A stretch of DNA of 64,000 nucleotides from Acanthamoeba lenticulata (taxonomy: Eukaryota > Discosea > Longamoebia > Acanthamoebidae), in the NCBI GenBank assembly GCA_002179805.1, contig NAVB01000082.1, positions 20,164 through 84,163 on the forward strand, read 5' to 3'. A program made the translations under genes and the position numbers. The notes below the pieces were generated by a model. It ran no database searches and had not been told where the DNA came from. It was given only the letters and a program-made list of their open reading frames with translations. Below, one piece after another: positions 43,315-57,980 of this stretch. The first letter of the stretch is position 1; each line of letters begins with the position of its first letter.

Positions 43315-43978
43315 TTACCAGAAGGTCGAGGGCCTCTTGGCGACGAAAGTGCTCCTGTACCTCTTCATCGGCACGCGCTGGACACGGTGGGGCAGAGGGA
43401 ACTTGATCTTGGAGTCCTGTAAAGTGAAGGCAACCATCATTAGTTATGTCAAAGATGGGTGAGTCGGGTTAAAACTAATTTTGAGGGACGAACGTACGTG
43501 GAACTGCTTGATGTTGGGGCGGAGAGTCTGCGAAGCCTTGAGCTGGTTGACCTCAATAATGTTGATGTTGTTCCAGGTGGCCTTGTGGACGGAGGCCATC
43601 TCGTTGTACATCTGGTTGACGGCACCAACACGGGTAGTGTCCCTGAACTCCTTGTGCAGGTTGTGGATGCCAGTCCTGGATCGGTAGCGGAGGAAGATGC
43701 CGAAGTTCTTGACCTTGTTGGGCTTCTTCTCGGTAAGCTCGTTCACGGAGAGGAGCTCACCGTTGGCCTTCTTGACCTTGGCCAGCTTGCTCAGGAAGTA
43801 CCAGAAGCGGGACTTGGCCACGACGTCGTTCTGCGCGAAGATGCGCATACGGTAGACCTTGGGGTTGGGGTCCGCCTCAGTGGGGATGCGGCGACCGACG
43901 ACCTGATACTCGCGATGGGCCTGCAATAGTCATAAATTGGATTAATTGATTATCTCTCAAGCACGGGGCAACAAACAT
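43315..43978 (-). CDS. RPL18A: 60S ribosomal protein eL20 (L18a)
   Basis: The main exon reads [56 protein letters not shown] and [12 protein letters not shown], and a last exon adds [12 protein letters not shown] and [11 protein letters not shown] with stop TAA at 43315-43317. This is full-length eL20 of the large ribosomal subunit. The first codons come from a tiny exon: ATG TTT at 43978-43973, then an intron to the acceptor at 43921, giving [10 protein letters not shown]. That 6-base coding exon is inferred from phase and could be replaced by another upstream ATG. Confidence 0.93.
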
Positions 43979-44262
43979 CTTCGCGCAGCTGCTCTAGAGC
44001 GGCAGGCGAAATGCGACAGGAGGTAGCGAATCATACCATTACGAGATTATATTCCACACACGGGGGGAGAGAGAAGGGCGATGTGGATGAGAGAGGAGAA
44101 AGAAAAGACAATTCAGGTCCGATCCTGGCAAATACCTGCCGCGCCCCAAAATGAACCACGTATTTTCATTTTTTGCGGACACGATAAAAAAAAACCAGCA
44201 AGAAGGCCAAGTGCGCTTCGTTCACCAACGTAGACGCTTTAATATCACCACCAGGCGTGTAG

Positions 44263-46489
44263 TCAACAACAAGAGGAAGAAGAGGAGGAGGGTGCAGGAG
44301 CATCAAAATAGGGACGCAAAATGCTGGCGATCTGGCCTGATTGAATGAGGTGAAGCACAGCGTCGATGTCGGGCTTCATGTACCTGCCAAGCATAAGATG
44401 GTCAAGTCGGGAGACATCGTCAGGAAGCGGCTTCGGCAATGAGTAATATAAAAGAAGTAGAAAGGCGAGGGAGAGCGCACCTGTCACGCTCGTAGGGAGG
44501 CACCACCGACCGCACCAACGTGTAGATCTGCTCCAGGGGCTCAGTGCTCTTCAGGGGCCGCAGGAACTCCAGTGCTTGGCATGTCGCGAGGAGCTGTGGC
44601 CACAACACAAACATGCACGGTAAGAAGCGGCATGACTAAACGGGCAGTGAAGCCGCGTCAACGCACTTCGATCGCGAGGACAGTCTCGACATGCTGTACG
44701 ACGCGAAGGGCCTTTCGGGCGGCCCATCCGCCCATGGAAACGTGGTCCTCCTTGCCGGCCGACGTGGGCACTGAGTCCACTGACGCCGGGTGGCAGAGCG
44801 ACTTGTTCTCCGACACGAGCGCTGCGGCCGTGCAGTGCGCAATCATGAAGCCCGAGTTGAGGCCGCCCTCTTGCACCTGGCTCAGTAAGTACACGTCAGC
44901 ACATGCGAGACCACGAAAACCAGAGATACAAGTAGGTCGCTGTACCAAGAACGCGGGGAGTTGGTTGGAGAGTGCTGGGTTGACCAACCGCTCGATTCGG
45001 CGCTCGCTGATGGAAGCCAGCTCATGCACAGCGATGGCCAAGTAGTCGGCCGCCTTGGCTGGGTACTCGCCGTGGAAGTTTCCGCCGGACACTACCTTGG
45101 ACTGCACGCGAAGAAGAAGAAGAAGAAGAGACGCAGCAGCCGTCAGCAGCCACAGCGCGGGGGAGAACAACAAAGAGGTGTGAGCGGTATCGTGCCTTGT
45201 CGGCCAACACCATGGGGTTGTCGGTGGCGCTGTTCATCTCAGTTTGCAGAATTCCCTCCACAAAGCGAATGGTGTCGTAGACGACGCCATGCACCTACAC
45301 ATCGCGCCGCAAACACCGACAGCGTTGGCACAACAACAACAACAACAACGGGAAGAGACAGAGGGAAACTGCACCTGCGGAATGCAGCGGAGAGAGTAGC
45401 TGTCCTGCACTTGCCCACAGTTTCGGTGCGACTCCTGGATCGTCGAGGGAAGCAAGAGCACCGACCGCAGGTTACGTGCTGCGCGAATCTGACCCGTGTG
45501 TGGGCGTGCCTGCGAGACCAAGTCGACAGTGAGCCAGGTCGCCCACGTCAGAGAACAGGCAGGACAAGGAGCCACATGGGGACACTCGGATCTTAGCCGG
45601 GACGGTACCGCGTGGATCTCTTCACGAAAGGCCGCCGGGGTGCCCCGGAGGGCCTCCAGAGTCAGCGCTGCGATGCCGTCCGCGCACAGCGAGACATTGA
45701 GCGACCGCGAGGCCGCCTCAGCGCCTGTGTGGGCGAGAGAGTGAGCCATTTTCGTGCCGCGCCCGGAGTCAGTTGATGAGAAACGCGGCAAGCAAACAAG
45801 AAGAGGGCCTTGCCGCGAAGGTCGAGGCAAAAGGAAAGCGCGAGCGTACAGAGGCTGGTGATGAGCTGTGTCCCGTTGATGAGGGCCAAGCCCTCCTTGG
45901 GCTGGAGGGCGAGCGGGTGGAGTCCATTCTTAGCCAGCACGTCGCGGGCGAGGCCCCACGTCGCCGACTGGGCGTCCCACATCTGGCCTTCGCCCATGAG
46001 GCCAAGGGCGAGGTGCGACAGCGGCGCCAGATCGCCCGAGGCGCCCACGGTGCCCTGCTCCGGCACCATGGACAGACACGATTTGTTGAAGGCGGTGATT
46101 AATTGTTCGAGTGTAGCACGTGAAATGCCCGAGTAGCCCTTGGCCAGCACGTTGATACGGAGTGTAAGCAGGCCTCTGGTCTGTTCGACGGTGAGTGGAG
46201 CCCCAGTGCCCGAAGCATGCGAGCGGATGAGATTCTCCTGCAACTCGCGCAGCTTCTCCGGCGGGATGAGAACGTTGGCGAAGTTGCCAAAGCCCGTGTT
46301 GATACCGTAGGCCACCTTCTTGCTTGTGAGCAGGTCATCGACCACCTTCCTTCCCTCCTCGACACGTCGCCACGCATCAGGCGTCAGGCCGAGCATCACT
46401 TGGCCCGTGCGCAGCGCCATAAAATCTTCCATCGTGAGCGAATGGCCATCAAGCAACACTTGCCTCGTCTTGGGCGCCTCTGCTTCCAT
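44263..46489 (-). CDS. HAL: Histidine ammonia-lyase
   Basis: Several exons give a full-length enzyme. [20 protein letters not shown] contains the Ala-Ser-Gly that cyclises to the MIO cofactor. Other family motifs: [108 protein letters not shown] and [15 protein letters not shown]. It deaminates L-histidine to urocanate, the first step of histidine breakdown in the cytosol. The tail is a short Ser/Cys run ending at 44263. Local residues (HG after CIPQ; the EDHVSMG block) favour HAL over phenylalanine ammonia-lyase. Confidence 0.95.
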
Positions 46490-46940
46490 TGTTGGTTAAC
46501 AATGCACGACTACGTTTGTGTGCTCAAGGGCCTTCGTGGGCCTTGTAGTTTCGTGACACGCGCCCCGTCTGGTCTTCGGGGTGTTAGCTTCCTGCGGGAA
46601 TCTTCCGAGGCCGCGAGAAAACGACGAAGAAAAAAAGCTGTGATCCGGCCTCATCTGTGATAGAAAGGAAGAAACACCGTTTGCCAAATGAACACAGGTA
46701 ACTGCGACGGCCTGTGGACGGTGCATCGCGACCAGATGACGATTGTGTTTGAGGAGAGATCTTGATCATGGTGCGCCAGATTGACCTGTGGTTAGGTCAA
46801 ACACATCAAGGGTAACATGCCTCGTCTGCTTATGATGTTTCAATGTAAAATAAATAAATAAATAAATAAATAAAAATGGCAAAATAGTTTCTTGACTAGT
46901 AATTATTTTTGTTGGTTGGTTGTGGGATCTCAAAGACAGG
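46490..46940. other. Intergenic with an AATA microsatellite
   Basis: Holds HAL upstream sequence and the 3' region of the Cbl-like gene. A run of AAAT/AATA units at about 46848-46876 is the only repeat. No gene seen. Confidence 0.5.
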
Positions 46941-48505
46941 CTAGGCGCGATATATAAGTACAACACGCGCGATAGGTCGGCGGCAGATGGGACAGTCCCG
47001 CAGACGTTTGGAGCACTCCTTGCAGCAAGCCAGGTGGCCGCACTCGAGGAACACCGTCTGGATCTTGCGGTCCATGCACACCGTGCACAGGTCCGGGTCG
47101 CCGTCGGACTTGACGCCCAGCTCGGACGAGAAGCCGCTCTGTACCGCGCGCGCCGCAGCTCCTGTGTGACGTGAATGAACCACCGACCGGCCATGTTAAG
47201 AACTGCAGCATGGTCCAGCCGGTCAAAGGACCCAAAGGGGGGAAGCAAAAGCGAACCATCGTCCGGCGCGATGAAGGGTACTTGGGCTCCGGTGGCGTCT
47301 TCGCTCCATTGGGTGCCAACGGGTTGGCGCAGCTTAGAGGCGTGGGCCTGCGCAAAGTCCATCAGGGACGGATACACCTGCGGCGGATTCTTCAGCGTGA
47401 CACCCGCTGGCGGCACGCTGTGCAGTAGGCAGTGCTTAATCTGCATAGAGAGAAAAACGGACACGTCGCGTCGATGAGCGAAAAAGAAGACAACAGAAGC
47501 AGCTGATCAGGAAAGAGAGCATCTTGACCTTGCCCCGTTTGTACACAAAAGTCACGGCAAACGAGCCAGGGTGAGTCTTGGAGTATCGGATCAGGTAAGT
47601 CCCTGGCGGCTTGTTTTTGAGCAATTCGTTGGCTTCGATGGCGGGGGTGAATCCGGACAACATGCCGGCCCTCAGCGGCTGCAGAAGGCGCTTGTGCGAG
47701 TTCTTCAGTGGGCCGAACCACTCGAGGAAGGTATTGAACTCAAACGGCGTCACGAAGCCGTCCAGCGTGAAATCTGCAGCCCATCACAGGGAGAGAGGGT
47801 GAGCACGTGTGATGGCGTGCATGCTTGCGGCTGTATCGAGCGGCACGAGCACACAGGAGGCGGGTTGATGTGGTACCAAGGTGAGCCTTGAAGGGTGCCT
47901 CGTCAGCCGCGAGTGAGGTGTTAAGCTTGCTCTCGAGAGCATGGAAGAAGGTGGCCCATGGCACCAAAAGCATCTTCACCCAGCATCAAAAAACAAAGCC
48001 ATCCACAAACACAGTGAGCACTGAGCACCACGAGGAACAATGCAAGCCTGGCAGAAGGGGAGGTTACCTTCTCGCCGAAGGAAGTCTTCCAAAATTCGCG
48101 AGCATCAGGGTCTAAAATCATGTTGGCGCCCTTGCTTGGACCGTCTTGAGGAAAGAGAGAAGAGAATTGGTCTAATTTCTGCTTGAGCAAGAAATCGAGT
48201 TTGTAGAGGGCTATCTTTCGACTGAGCCACTCGGGGGTGGGCACGACGGCGTCGAGCTGATCCATGAGCTTGCGCATTTGGTCGACGGTTTGCTTGACTC
48301 CTTGAACGCACACATCGAAGGCGACGTCATTTACAGGGGATGTGAGGAATGGAACGAGCGTTGACCGGACGAGGTTGATCGTAATTCTGAGTTCGGCCAT
48401 ATCACCATCCACCAAGCTTGCATGTTTGTCCTCCACACTGTCAATGATTTGCGCAATTTCGCTGGCCTTGTTCAGGCACGGCCATATGAACCGATCATCC
48501 ATCAT
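46941..48505 (-). CDS. Cbl-like E3 ubiquitin ligase (4H, EF-hand, SH2, RING)
   Basis: The N-terminal helical bundle runs from about 48505 to 48080 and ends EFWKTSFGEK; the next exon has LVPWATFFHALESKL, both matching the Cbl tyrosine-kinase-binding region. An EF-hand-like segment follows (DGFVTPFEFNTFLEWFGPL), then a divergent SH2 domain (ELLKNKPPGTYLIRYS, GSFAVTFVYKRGK). The C-terminal C3HC4 RING is CTVCMDRKIQTVFLECGH and then CKECSKRLRDCPICRRPI. The exon link before the RING is the weakest point: a GT-AG gap of only about 26 bases near 47165-47190 restores the frame. Cbl proteins bind phosphotyrosine targets and ubiquitinate them; Dictyostelium CblA is the close parallel. An exon upstream of ATG 48505 is possible. 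Confidence 0.88.
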
Positions 48506-48839
48506 TCTCTATGGCCGCGCACAAGAGAGTGTGCAGATGTAGACAAGCCTTGAAGTGGGAAGGGGAACCCGAAAGAAGGAGAGATCGTAGATGAGTGGTG
48601 CTAGGCCCCCGCTTGGTTGTTGTGGACTTGCCCGAAAGAAAATTATCTATTTATTTAAAAAGAAAAAGCTTGCGCAAAAGATGAGGCAAGCGTCACGCCT
48701 TCCAGTAATCAGCCCTTCTCCTGGAAAAAGCTTATCGCCGCAAGAGGATGCGAAGAGGTACCGTGAGGCGCTGATAGATGAGAGAGCTTTCTGCATTTAT
48801 GAACAAACGTCGTGCAACTGCAAGAAATTAAAGGAGGGT
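48506..48839. other. Intergenic, no gene seen
   Basis: Lies between the Cbl-like gene start and the SH3 gene end on the same strand; likely 3' untranslated sequence and promoter. Confidence 0.5.
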
Positions 48840-49689
48840 TTACACGCCCATCGCCTCGTCCTCCTCGGAAGGCGGCTCGAAGAGGCTTTGCACACCCTGC
48901 CGCATGTTCTGGTAGAACTTGAGAGTGCCCGACGCGTCATCCTCGAACTTCTTCAGCTTCTGCTGAATGAGTCGCTGCAGTTGACTGTCGCTGCTCTTCA
49001 TCTCCACCGGCGGAGGCGGTGGTGGCACCGCCGTAGTAGTAGTGGCCGCTTCGGCAGTGGACGCCTGCCTTGCCCTCGTTGGCACTTCGCCGGTGCTTTC
49101 CTTGCCCCTCGGCGTCAAAACCTTGCTCTTGCGCTTCTCCCTTCTGCTCCCGCTTCGCTTCTTGGCTGGTGGTGGCTTGCGCATCTGCTCTTCCGCGGCC
49201 TCCTGCAGGTCCTTGAACAGGTTCATCAGCTGCACCATCGCCCTTTGCTCCAGCAACTTGCTGGTCTCTGCTCGGTCCGTGCATTCCCCAAGTCAAACAA
49301 AACGACCTCCCTAGAAAGAACGAAGAGAACGTGGGAGATGTGGGGGGAGAGAAGTTGGCAAACCTTCTTCGGCCAGAGGGATGATGTAGTTGGCCGGGAT
49401 ACGACCACAGTCTCCGCCTGGGTGGATGCCCAGAACCCATCGAAGGCCGCCAGAGCTGCTCGTGGTGGTCTGGGTGGCGGCGTCGCCTCCGGTGCTGGCG
49501 CCCCGCTCTCTTGGCCCACCAACGGGGGAGGCGGTACGCTGGACGATGGAAGCGAGGGAAAGGGGGCACGCGAGGAGCACCTCGTCCCGGCTGAACGTGA
49601 GGTCGCCCTTCTCCATGCCCGTGTAGCTGAAGCGCGCACGACAAAAGGCCACTGGCTTTTTCTCCGCCCACTCCCCTCGTGACGACATG
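48840..49689 (-). CDS. SH3-domain and coiled-coil protein
   Basis: Start ATG 49689 gives an SH3 domain at the very N terminus: ARFSYTGMEKGDLTFSRDE, then after a Pro/Ser/Thr-rich insert of about 45 residues GGLRWVLGIHPGGDCGRIPA and NYIIPL, i.e. the ALYDY, W and GxxPxNY marks of the fold. After one intron (acceptor just before 49262) comes a coiled coil (LLEQRAMVQLMNLFKDLQEA), a basic stretch, a PPPPPP motif and a second coiled coil ending at 48840. The insert within the SH3 fold (n-Src/distal loop region) is unusually long. A scaffold in actin or membrane traffic is plausible but not shown. Confidence 0.72.
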
Positions 49690-49935
49690 TCTCTCTTCCT
49701 TCCTTCGCGTGGGTCCGGCTTGCTTTGCCCTCGCAAATCTCAACACACCTTTAAATCCCCAATTGACAGCAAATCGCTTCCAGGGTGCGTGAGTTGTGCC
49801 TACCAACGGCGGTTACCGGCAACAAACGAAACGTTTGCTTCTTGTTTGTTTGTTGCTGCAAACTCCGTGCAACCAACGGAACAAAGCAAATAAATAACGG
49901 GTCGTGCTGTTGTACTATGACAACAAGGAGGAGCA

Positions 49936-52900
49936 TCATTTGAAGGCCTGTTCCTTCTCCAAGACAAGGGCGAGCTTCTCCTCGAGCTTCTTGAAGTGCT
50001 CTGTGTCCTTCCAGTTGGGCTGCAGCGGGAGAGACGTCGTTAGCAGTGTTGACGCGTCACAAACAAGGGACACGAGCGGTCAGGCGGTACCTCAGCCTTC
50101 TTCAAAACGCCGCGAAGGTGAAGCTTGGCCGAGAACAGGTGCCTCTTGAGGTCCTCCTCGTCTTGCATGAGATAGGCATCAACGACAGCAAGCGAGATCT
50201 CGGCCACCGTCTGGAACTTCTTCTCATCGCTGGGCCAATCCACCGGCGAGGCCGCGCGCATCTGCTTGAGGCGATAGTCCAGCGCCTTCTCCCGGTTGCC
50301 AAAGCCCTCATGGTACTTGGCGTAGACGGCCCAGATCTCGTGCTGGTTGGTGACCTTGGCCGTGATGTGCGCCAGCAGCTCCTCGAGCTTCTTCCGCGCC
50401 TGCTCCACGTAGGGACCCGTAGTCTTCTGCTCGTCCGAGCCCTCCGGGAGCGTCTGCAGCCGTCGGTGGTCATACAGCAGCCGGTCCACCAAAAGTTCCA
50501 GAATCTACTCGCGCCACCAAGAGTGAATCAAACGCGAGCTTGTCACGAGAAGACTGCAGGCAAAGAGAGCTCCGTGGAACGTACCTGGATGTCCACGCTC
50601 GGCCCGACCAAGTCCACCAGGCGGGTCATGGCCTGCAGCGACGCTTGGAACTCGCCCAAATCCTGTGGTCACACAGGGTGTTCACCCATACGCGCGCGGT
50701 GAGCATGCGGGCCATGGGCTGCTGGCCTACGCGGCGCCGAGCGCGGGTGAGCGAGTAGATTCCACGTACGACGGACACGTAGAGGTAGTTCTGCCACATC
50801 TTCCAGTTGTCGTAGGAGTGTTTGAGGCCCTCGGTCAGGCAGCGGAATGCCTCCATCCTGTGGATGGATGAAGATGCCGGAGAGCGTCAAAAAGAGAAAG
50901 AGAGAAAAGAAAGAAAAGAAAGCTTACTTCTTCTTTTGCTTGATGTAGATGGACGCCATGTTGGCCCACGCCTCCGGTTGCTGCGCGTGTGCAGCGTTAC
51001 GCGATGGTGAGCCAATTGTCATGTGATAGTTCAATGTCAGAAGACAGGAAACGTACGTCAGAGTCGAGCGACACAACGCGCGAGAAGGCCCGCAGCGCCT
51101 TGTCCCACTCCTCGATGCGCATGCAAGCGCAGCCGAGCGAGAACCAAGTGTTCATGTACAGCGGGTTGATAGCCAACGCCAGCTCCATGTACTCGACGCA
51201 CTCTTTCCACTGCGGGCATACGCATGTACACGTCAGACAGTTGCCACACCAGCTGCGCAAATGGGCGAAGGACGGGTGCTTGCCTTCTCTTGACGCAGGC
51301 AATAGAAGCCGAGAGAGCGCATGGCGCGGGCGTAGCGCCGATTCGAGAGGTCCCACGCGGTGAGGTAGTGCTGCGGGACCTGCGTAAGATCGCCCAACAG
51401 GCACCACAGCTCCGGGGTGGGCTTGACGTCCAGCCTCTCGAGCACGATTTTCTCGGCCTGTTATATCCAGAACAGCATGTAATCAGGAATTATACTAAAA
51501 TCAAAGCAAAATATATAATTCAAATTATCAATAATAAAATGAAAGAAATTCGTCGTACGCTCTTGTCTTTGTTCATGACGCGGTAGCAGGTGATGATGTT
51601 CTCCCACATCTCGAACTGCTCGAAGATCTGAAGGGCGCTGGCGGCCATGCCCATCGACAGGAACCGCTCGCCGAGCTCCTTCTGGAGGGTGAACCGACAC
51701 GGGAAGGACAGCGCAAACAGGTACTGCGACCGTTCGTGGATGATGTCGTGGAGCTCCTTCTTGAGGTCCTTTTCTTCGTCATAGAACTGCTCCACCAGAG
51801 TCTGCAAAGGATCGCCCACATAAGCGTCGGTGTAAGCGTGGTGCCGTAAGTCTGAGAGTAGGCCGAGAGGAGGAGAAATGCGGACCTGCATCTGCAGGAC
51901 GGCTCTGTCGGCCGTCTTGTTGCTCTCGAACTCAAGGCGCGACCTGAGCAGAAGGCACATGCTGTGCACCATCCAGTTGTTGGGGTGCTTTTGCACTCGC
52001 CTAGACAAATGCGATGATTCTTTCAGGACTAAATCCACCAGCCCCCTCCCCTCCTAGGCAGCCGAGGAAGCACCTGACGTAAGGGAACATCTCTTCGGTG
52101 GTGAGACCGTGCCGCGGGTTGTTGTTCTTGACGTCCAAGCACAGCGAGAGAATGATGCACTGATCGAGCACGTCCAGGTTCTCCTCTTGGTGCTGCATGA
52201 GATATCGGCGGTGAGATCAGAGCAGGAACCGAGTGGAGTGCTGCGCGTGGGTGGGCGCACCTGAACGGGTTCCGAGTACGAGGGCTCGGGGAGCAGGAGG
52301 TCATTCTCGTTCTCCACCTCTTGCGGGCGTGAGGACGATCCCTTCTGGGCATTGTTTCGGCTGACCGCCTCGAGAACCAACTGTGCCGTGTCGAACTGCT
52401 GGAAGCTGCCATCATCATCATCGAAGGTTAGAGAGGGGATGAACCGACAATTAGACAGCCACGAGACATGTTTACCGAGTTCGCCGGCCCAGAGCGCCCG
52501 TGAGGCGAACGTAAAGGCCGTTCTTCTCTTGAGCCTTAGCGAAATCGATCTGTCAAGCAAGCCAAGGAAAGCAAACAACGTAAGAAGAAATTCCAGCTGT
52601 AAAGAGTAGCCAAGGACGAGCTTGGGAGGGACTCTGGGAGCCACCTTTTCCTGCTCGTTCTCACCAAAGAAGTGGTTGTAGATGCCTGTTTCTAGGCACA
52701 AGCGCGACTCGAGCGGCGAATCGACGTAGCTGGCGGCCGATTCCTGGTAGCGCAGGGCCAGGGCGTCCTTGAGGGTGGCGGTCGGCCCGGACAGCAGCTG
52801 CTGCCATGCCATCATGAACCGAGCGCTCCACCAGGCAGCGGACTGGGCAGAGTCCAGCACGGTGCTGTCAGCATCCCTTCCGTGCCCGTCGTGCTCCACC

Positions 52901-53634
52901 ACCATCTCCTCCTCGGTACCTTGATGGTCGAAATGTGGGGGAAGGAGTCGTAGAGGATCCACCGTGCATGCTGGAAAAAGTTGAGATAGCGCGTGAGCGG
53001 GTAGATGGTCTCGCCGTCCAGGATGAGGCTGTCCAGGGCGGCCTCCTTGTACTCGGCCGACGGCACGAACTTGCGGATGGCCTCGTGCAGGTCCGGTCCT
53101 GGAAAAGCGAGCGGATTGCGTGGTTGAGCGAAGCCCTTGATAGAGTCGCAACAGATAACGACGTACCAGTCCAATTGGCCTGCACGGAGACCAACAGCGC
53201 GTAGACGCCGGCCAAGAGGACGGCTTCACGTCGCCTCTCCTTCTCGTCATCGCTGGTGGCCGATTCGATGAACGTAGTGACGTTCTCCTTAACCTTGTCA
53301 CCGTTCACTGTGGTCTCACTGGTGAGCTGGTCTGCCGCCAGCTGCTTCGGCAAGCAGTGGGAACGAACCATCTTCAAGGCAAAACAGCTTGGAGATGAAC
53401 GGATGGTCATAGACCACCTCGTAGGCCCCACGCAGCAGGTCATGGCAAAATTGCACAAGTTCCGGGTCCTCTTCTGCACGAAGTTGTTAATCCGGTAGCG
53501 AGAGAGATGAAATTGCAATTTGAATGAGATGAATGCACACCTGTCCTCGATTCGGTAACCTTCCTCAAACCAACGAGGTCCTGCCCGAGCACACAGTCAA
53601 GCACCAGGCTCCTGATGTTGCCGCCCGCTTCCAT
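49936..53634 (-). CDS. TTC27: TTC27 (Emw1-type) tetratricopeptide repeat protein
   Basis: Start ATG 53634 (MEAGGNIRSLVLDCVL) leads through at least nine exons. The N-terminal helical half includes RFMMAWQQLLSGP and LCLETGIYNHFFGE. The C-terminal half is the TPR block: KECVEYMELALAINPLYMNT, WFSLGCACMRIEEWDKALRA, QPEAWANMASIYIKQKK, EAFRCLTEGLKHSYDNWKMW, DLGEFQASLQAM, VTNQHEIWAVYAKYHEGFG and LRGVLKKAE, the order found in TTC27. The yeast relative Emw1 and human TTC27 act as co-chaperone-like factors; human TTC27 is linked to U5 snRNP protein assembly. A possible short intron lies near 53100-53165. Confidence 0.87.
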
Positions 53635-53755
53635 CTTGGTTCTCAGTTTGAGGGATGCTCTCTCGCCGCAAAACACACCAAGGTCCGAGAAAAGAAAAAG
53701 AATACAAAAAAAATCCGTGTATTTACGCAGACATGCTGAAGCGAACCACAAAGCC

Positions 53756-55084
53756 TCAGGCGTTGTCCTCCGTTCTCCTCTTCTTCTTCTGTTGGGCAGC
53801 CCTCTTTGGTGGCTGCTTGGTCGCGCCACGCTTGCCCTTCTGCTGTTTGACTTCTCTTTCCTCTTGATCGCCTTCTTCGTCTTCAATCTCGTCCTCTTCT
53901 TCTTCGTCTTCGTCTTCTGGTTCTCTCTTTACCACCGCGTTGTCCTCTTCTTCTGGTTCCGTCTTGATGGCTGCCTGGTGTTGGTGTTCTTCCTCCCGTT
54001 TCTCTTCCTTTGCAGTCGGCTCCTTCTTCACGGCTGGGAAGCGGCCCTTCTTGTCCTCGTGGTGCTCCACTTCCTCCTCCTTCTTGACCTCCGACTTGAC
54101 GACGGGGCTGAAGAAGGAGAGGATGCCCTGTTTCTTGCTCGCCAGGTGCTTCACCGGAACCAAGCACTCGGGCGAGTTCTAATGTCGAGACCCAAATAAG
54201 AGGTAAGGTGGCACGCAGAGCTCGTGGAGAAGGCGCCAAACGTACGCTTTTGATGGAGTTGACCATGGGCGAAACTTGGTCGAACACGATGTGGGAACCG
54301 TTGTAGGGGCGCAGAAGGTGTAGTACTTGGCCTGAGGGTTCGTTACCATCGGCATGAAGCCACAGCTCCTTTGCTTCCTCGGTCTCCAGAATCACCGGCA
54401 TGCGGTCCTAGTCGAGCACTGTCTGTCAGCCGACACAGTCCAGGGCGTGAGGGCCAGGTATTTGCGTACATGGATGTGTGCCATCTGTGGATTGCTGTCG
54501 GTGGTGACGACGGTGCAGGTGTAAAGCTTCTCGCCTGTCTTGGGGTGCGTCCACACATCGTACATGCCGGCCAAGCAGATCAACTGGTCAGGATCATCAC
54601 GGTGGATGTAGAATGGAACCTTCTGACCCTTGTCATTGCGCCACTCAAAGTAGCTGCTCACGTGTGCAATAGTTAGTTCCGTGGCTGACTTAGCAAGAGA
54701 GGGTGTGGGCCAGTACCCGCTGACGAGGACAATGCAGCGCTTACGCTTGATGACACCGCGCCACATATTGTTAGTGGTGAGCGACTCAGCTCGCGCGTTG
54801 ATGGTGTGCAGCTTCGCTGTTCCATCCTTGCTCCAGCTTGGCACCTGCAGTCTTCGTGTTAACTAGCAGTTGTGGGGGAAAAAGTTGCGTGCACAAAGTA
54901 CCAAGCCCCAACGCATGAGTTTCAGGATGGGCTGCGCTTCGGCGTCAAGAAGCATGCAAACGTGCATTTGGTGTGGGCTGATGTTATAAGAGGGTTTGTA
55001 CTCGTCTGCCCCCTCGAATTTGGACACATGCGTCTGTTTCTGTATTTCCTCGGGCGCAAGGGTACAGGCTGCTCGGCCGCACAT
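53756..55084 (-). CDS. HMCES: HMCES (SRAP-domain abasic-site shield)
   Basis: The start is ATG 55084, since the protein must begin MCGR: Cys2 becomes the N-terminal residue that forms a thiazolidine link with abasic sites in single-stranded DNA. Conserved parts follow: YKPSYNISPHQ, MRWGLV, PSWSKDG, TINARAESL, RCIVLVSGY then FEWRN, and NPQMAHIHVR (with the active-site His), PVILETEEAKELWL. The C-terminal tail has KQGILSFFSP, which looks like a PCNA-interacting motif, and then a long Glu/Lys-rich region ending at 53756. It lies 121 bp downstream of nothing but the TTC27 start, same strand. Confidence 0.92.
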
Positions 55085-55556
55085 CTTCTTCAGACAAATC
55101 AAAAAGCTGCCAAACGGTCAAATAAAAAAAGGCTTTGTAGCTCGAATTTTTTAATTTCGAGGAACGCTACTCTTAACATGGCGGCTGACGTAAAAGGTGC
55201 AAAAAATCCTGTTGGCCAAATATTGTCCATGGAGGAAGCGGGCGAGAGTTCGACCGGAGAATGCCTCGGAACCGTCCAGACAGAATTTTGCGGTTGGAGG
55301 CGGAAAATGAGCATGGGGCGAAGGACGATTCAGTGGCCCAATCGGACATTGGAGCCAAAAACTTCCTCGGGACTTTCCGCCCGTTGTGGGTAGTTGTTGT
55401 CTCCCCCGCCCAGCGCACACACAAGGTTCCTCGTTCGTGTGGCAGCACCCACCTCATTTGGCCAGACACAAGAGCTGCCTGTGACTTCCTCACGGTCAAT
55501 CAATCTCGTGAGATTTTCCTTCATCACTCGATCGCAAACAACGCTTTCACAACGAG
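55085..55556. other. Divergent promoter region between HMCES and NRAMP
   Basis: The two genes point away from each other here. A plus-strand ORF at 55179-55393 (MAADVKGAKNPV...) has no known motif and may be an untranslated leader or a small unknown gene. Confidence 0.4.

Positions 55557-57980
<2,424 letters not shown>

Noticed and set aside
46848..46876. Polyadenylation signal cluster (AATAAATAAA...)
   Set aside because: Best read as an AATA microsatellite; its relevance for the minus-strand genes is doubtful since it lies on the other strand's sense.
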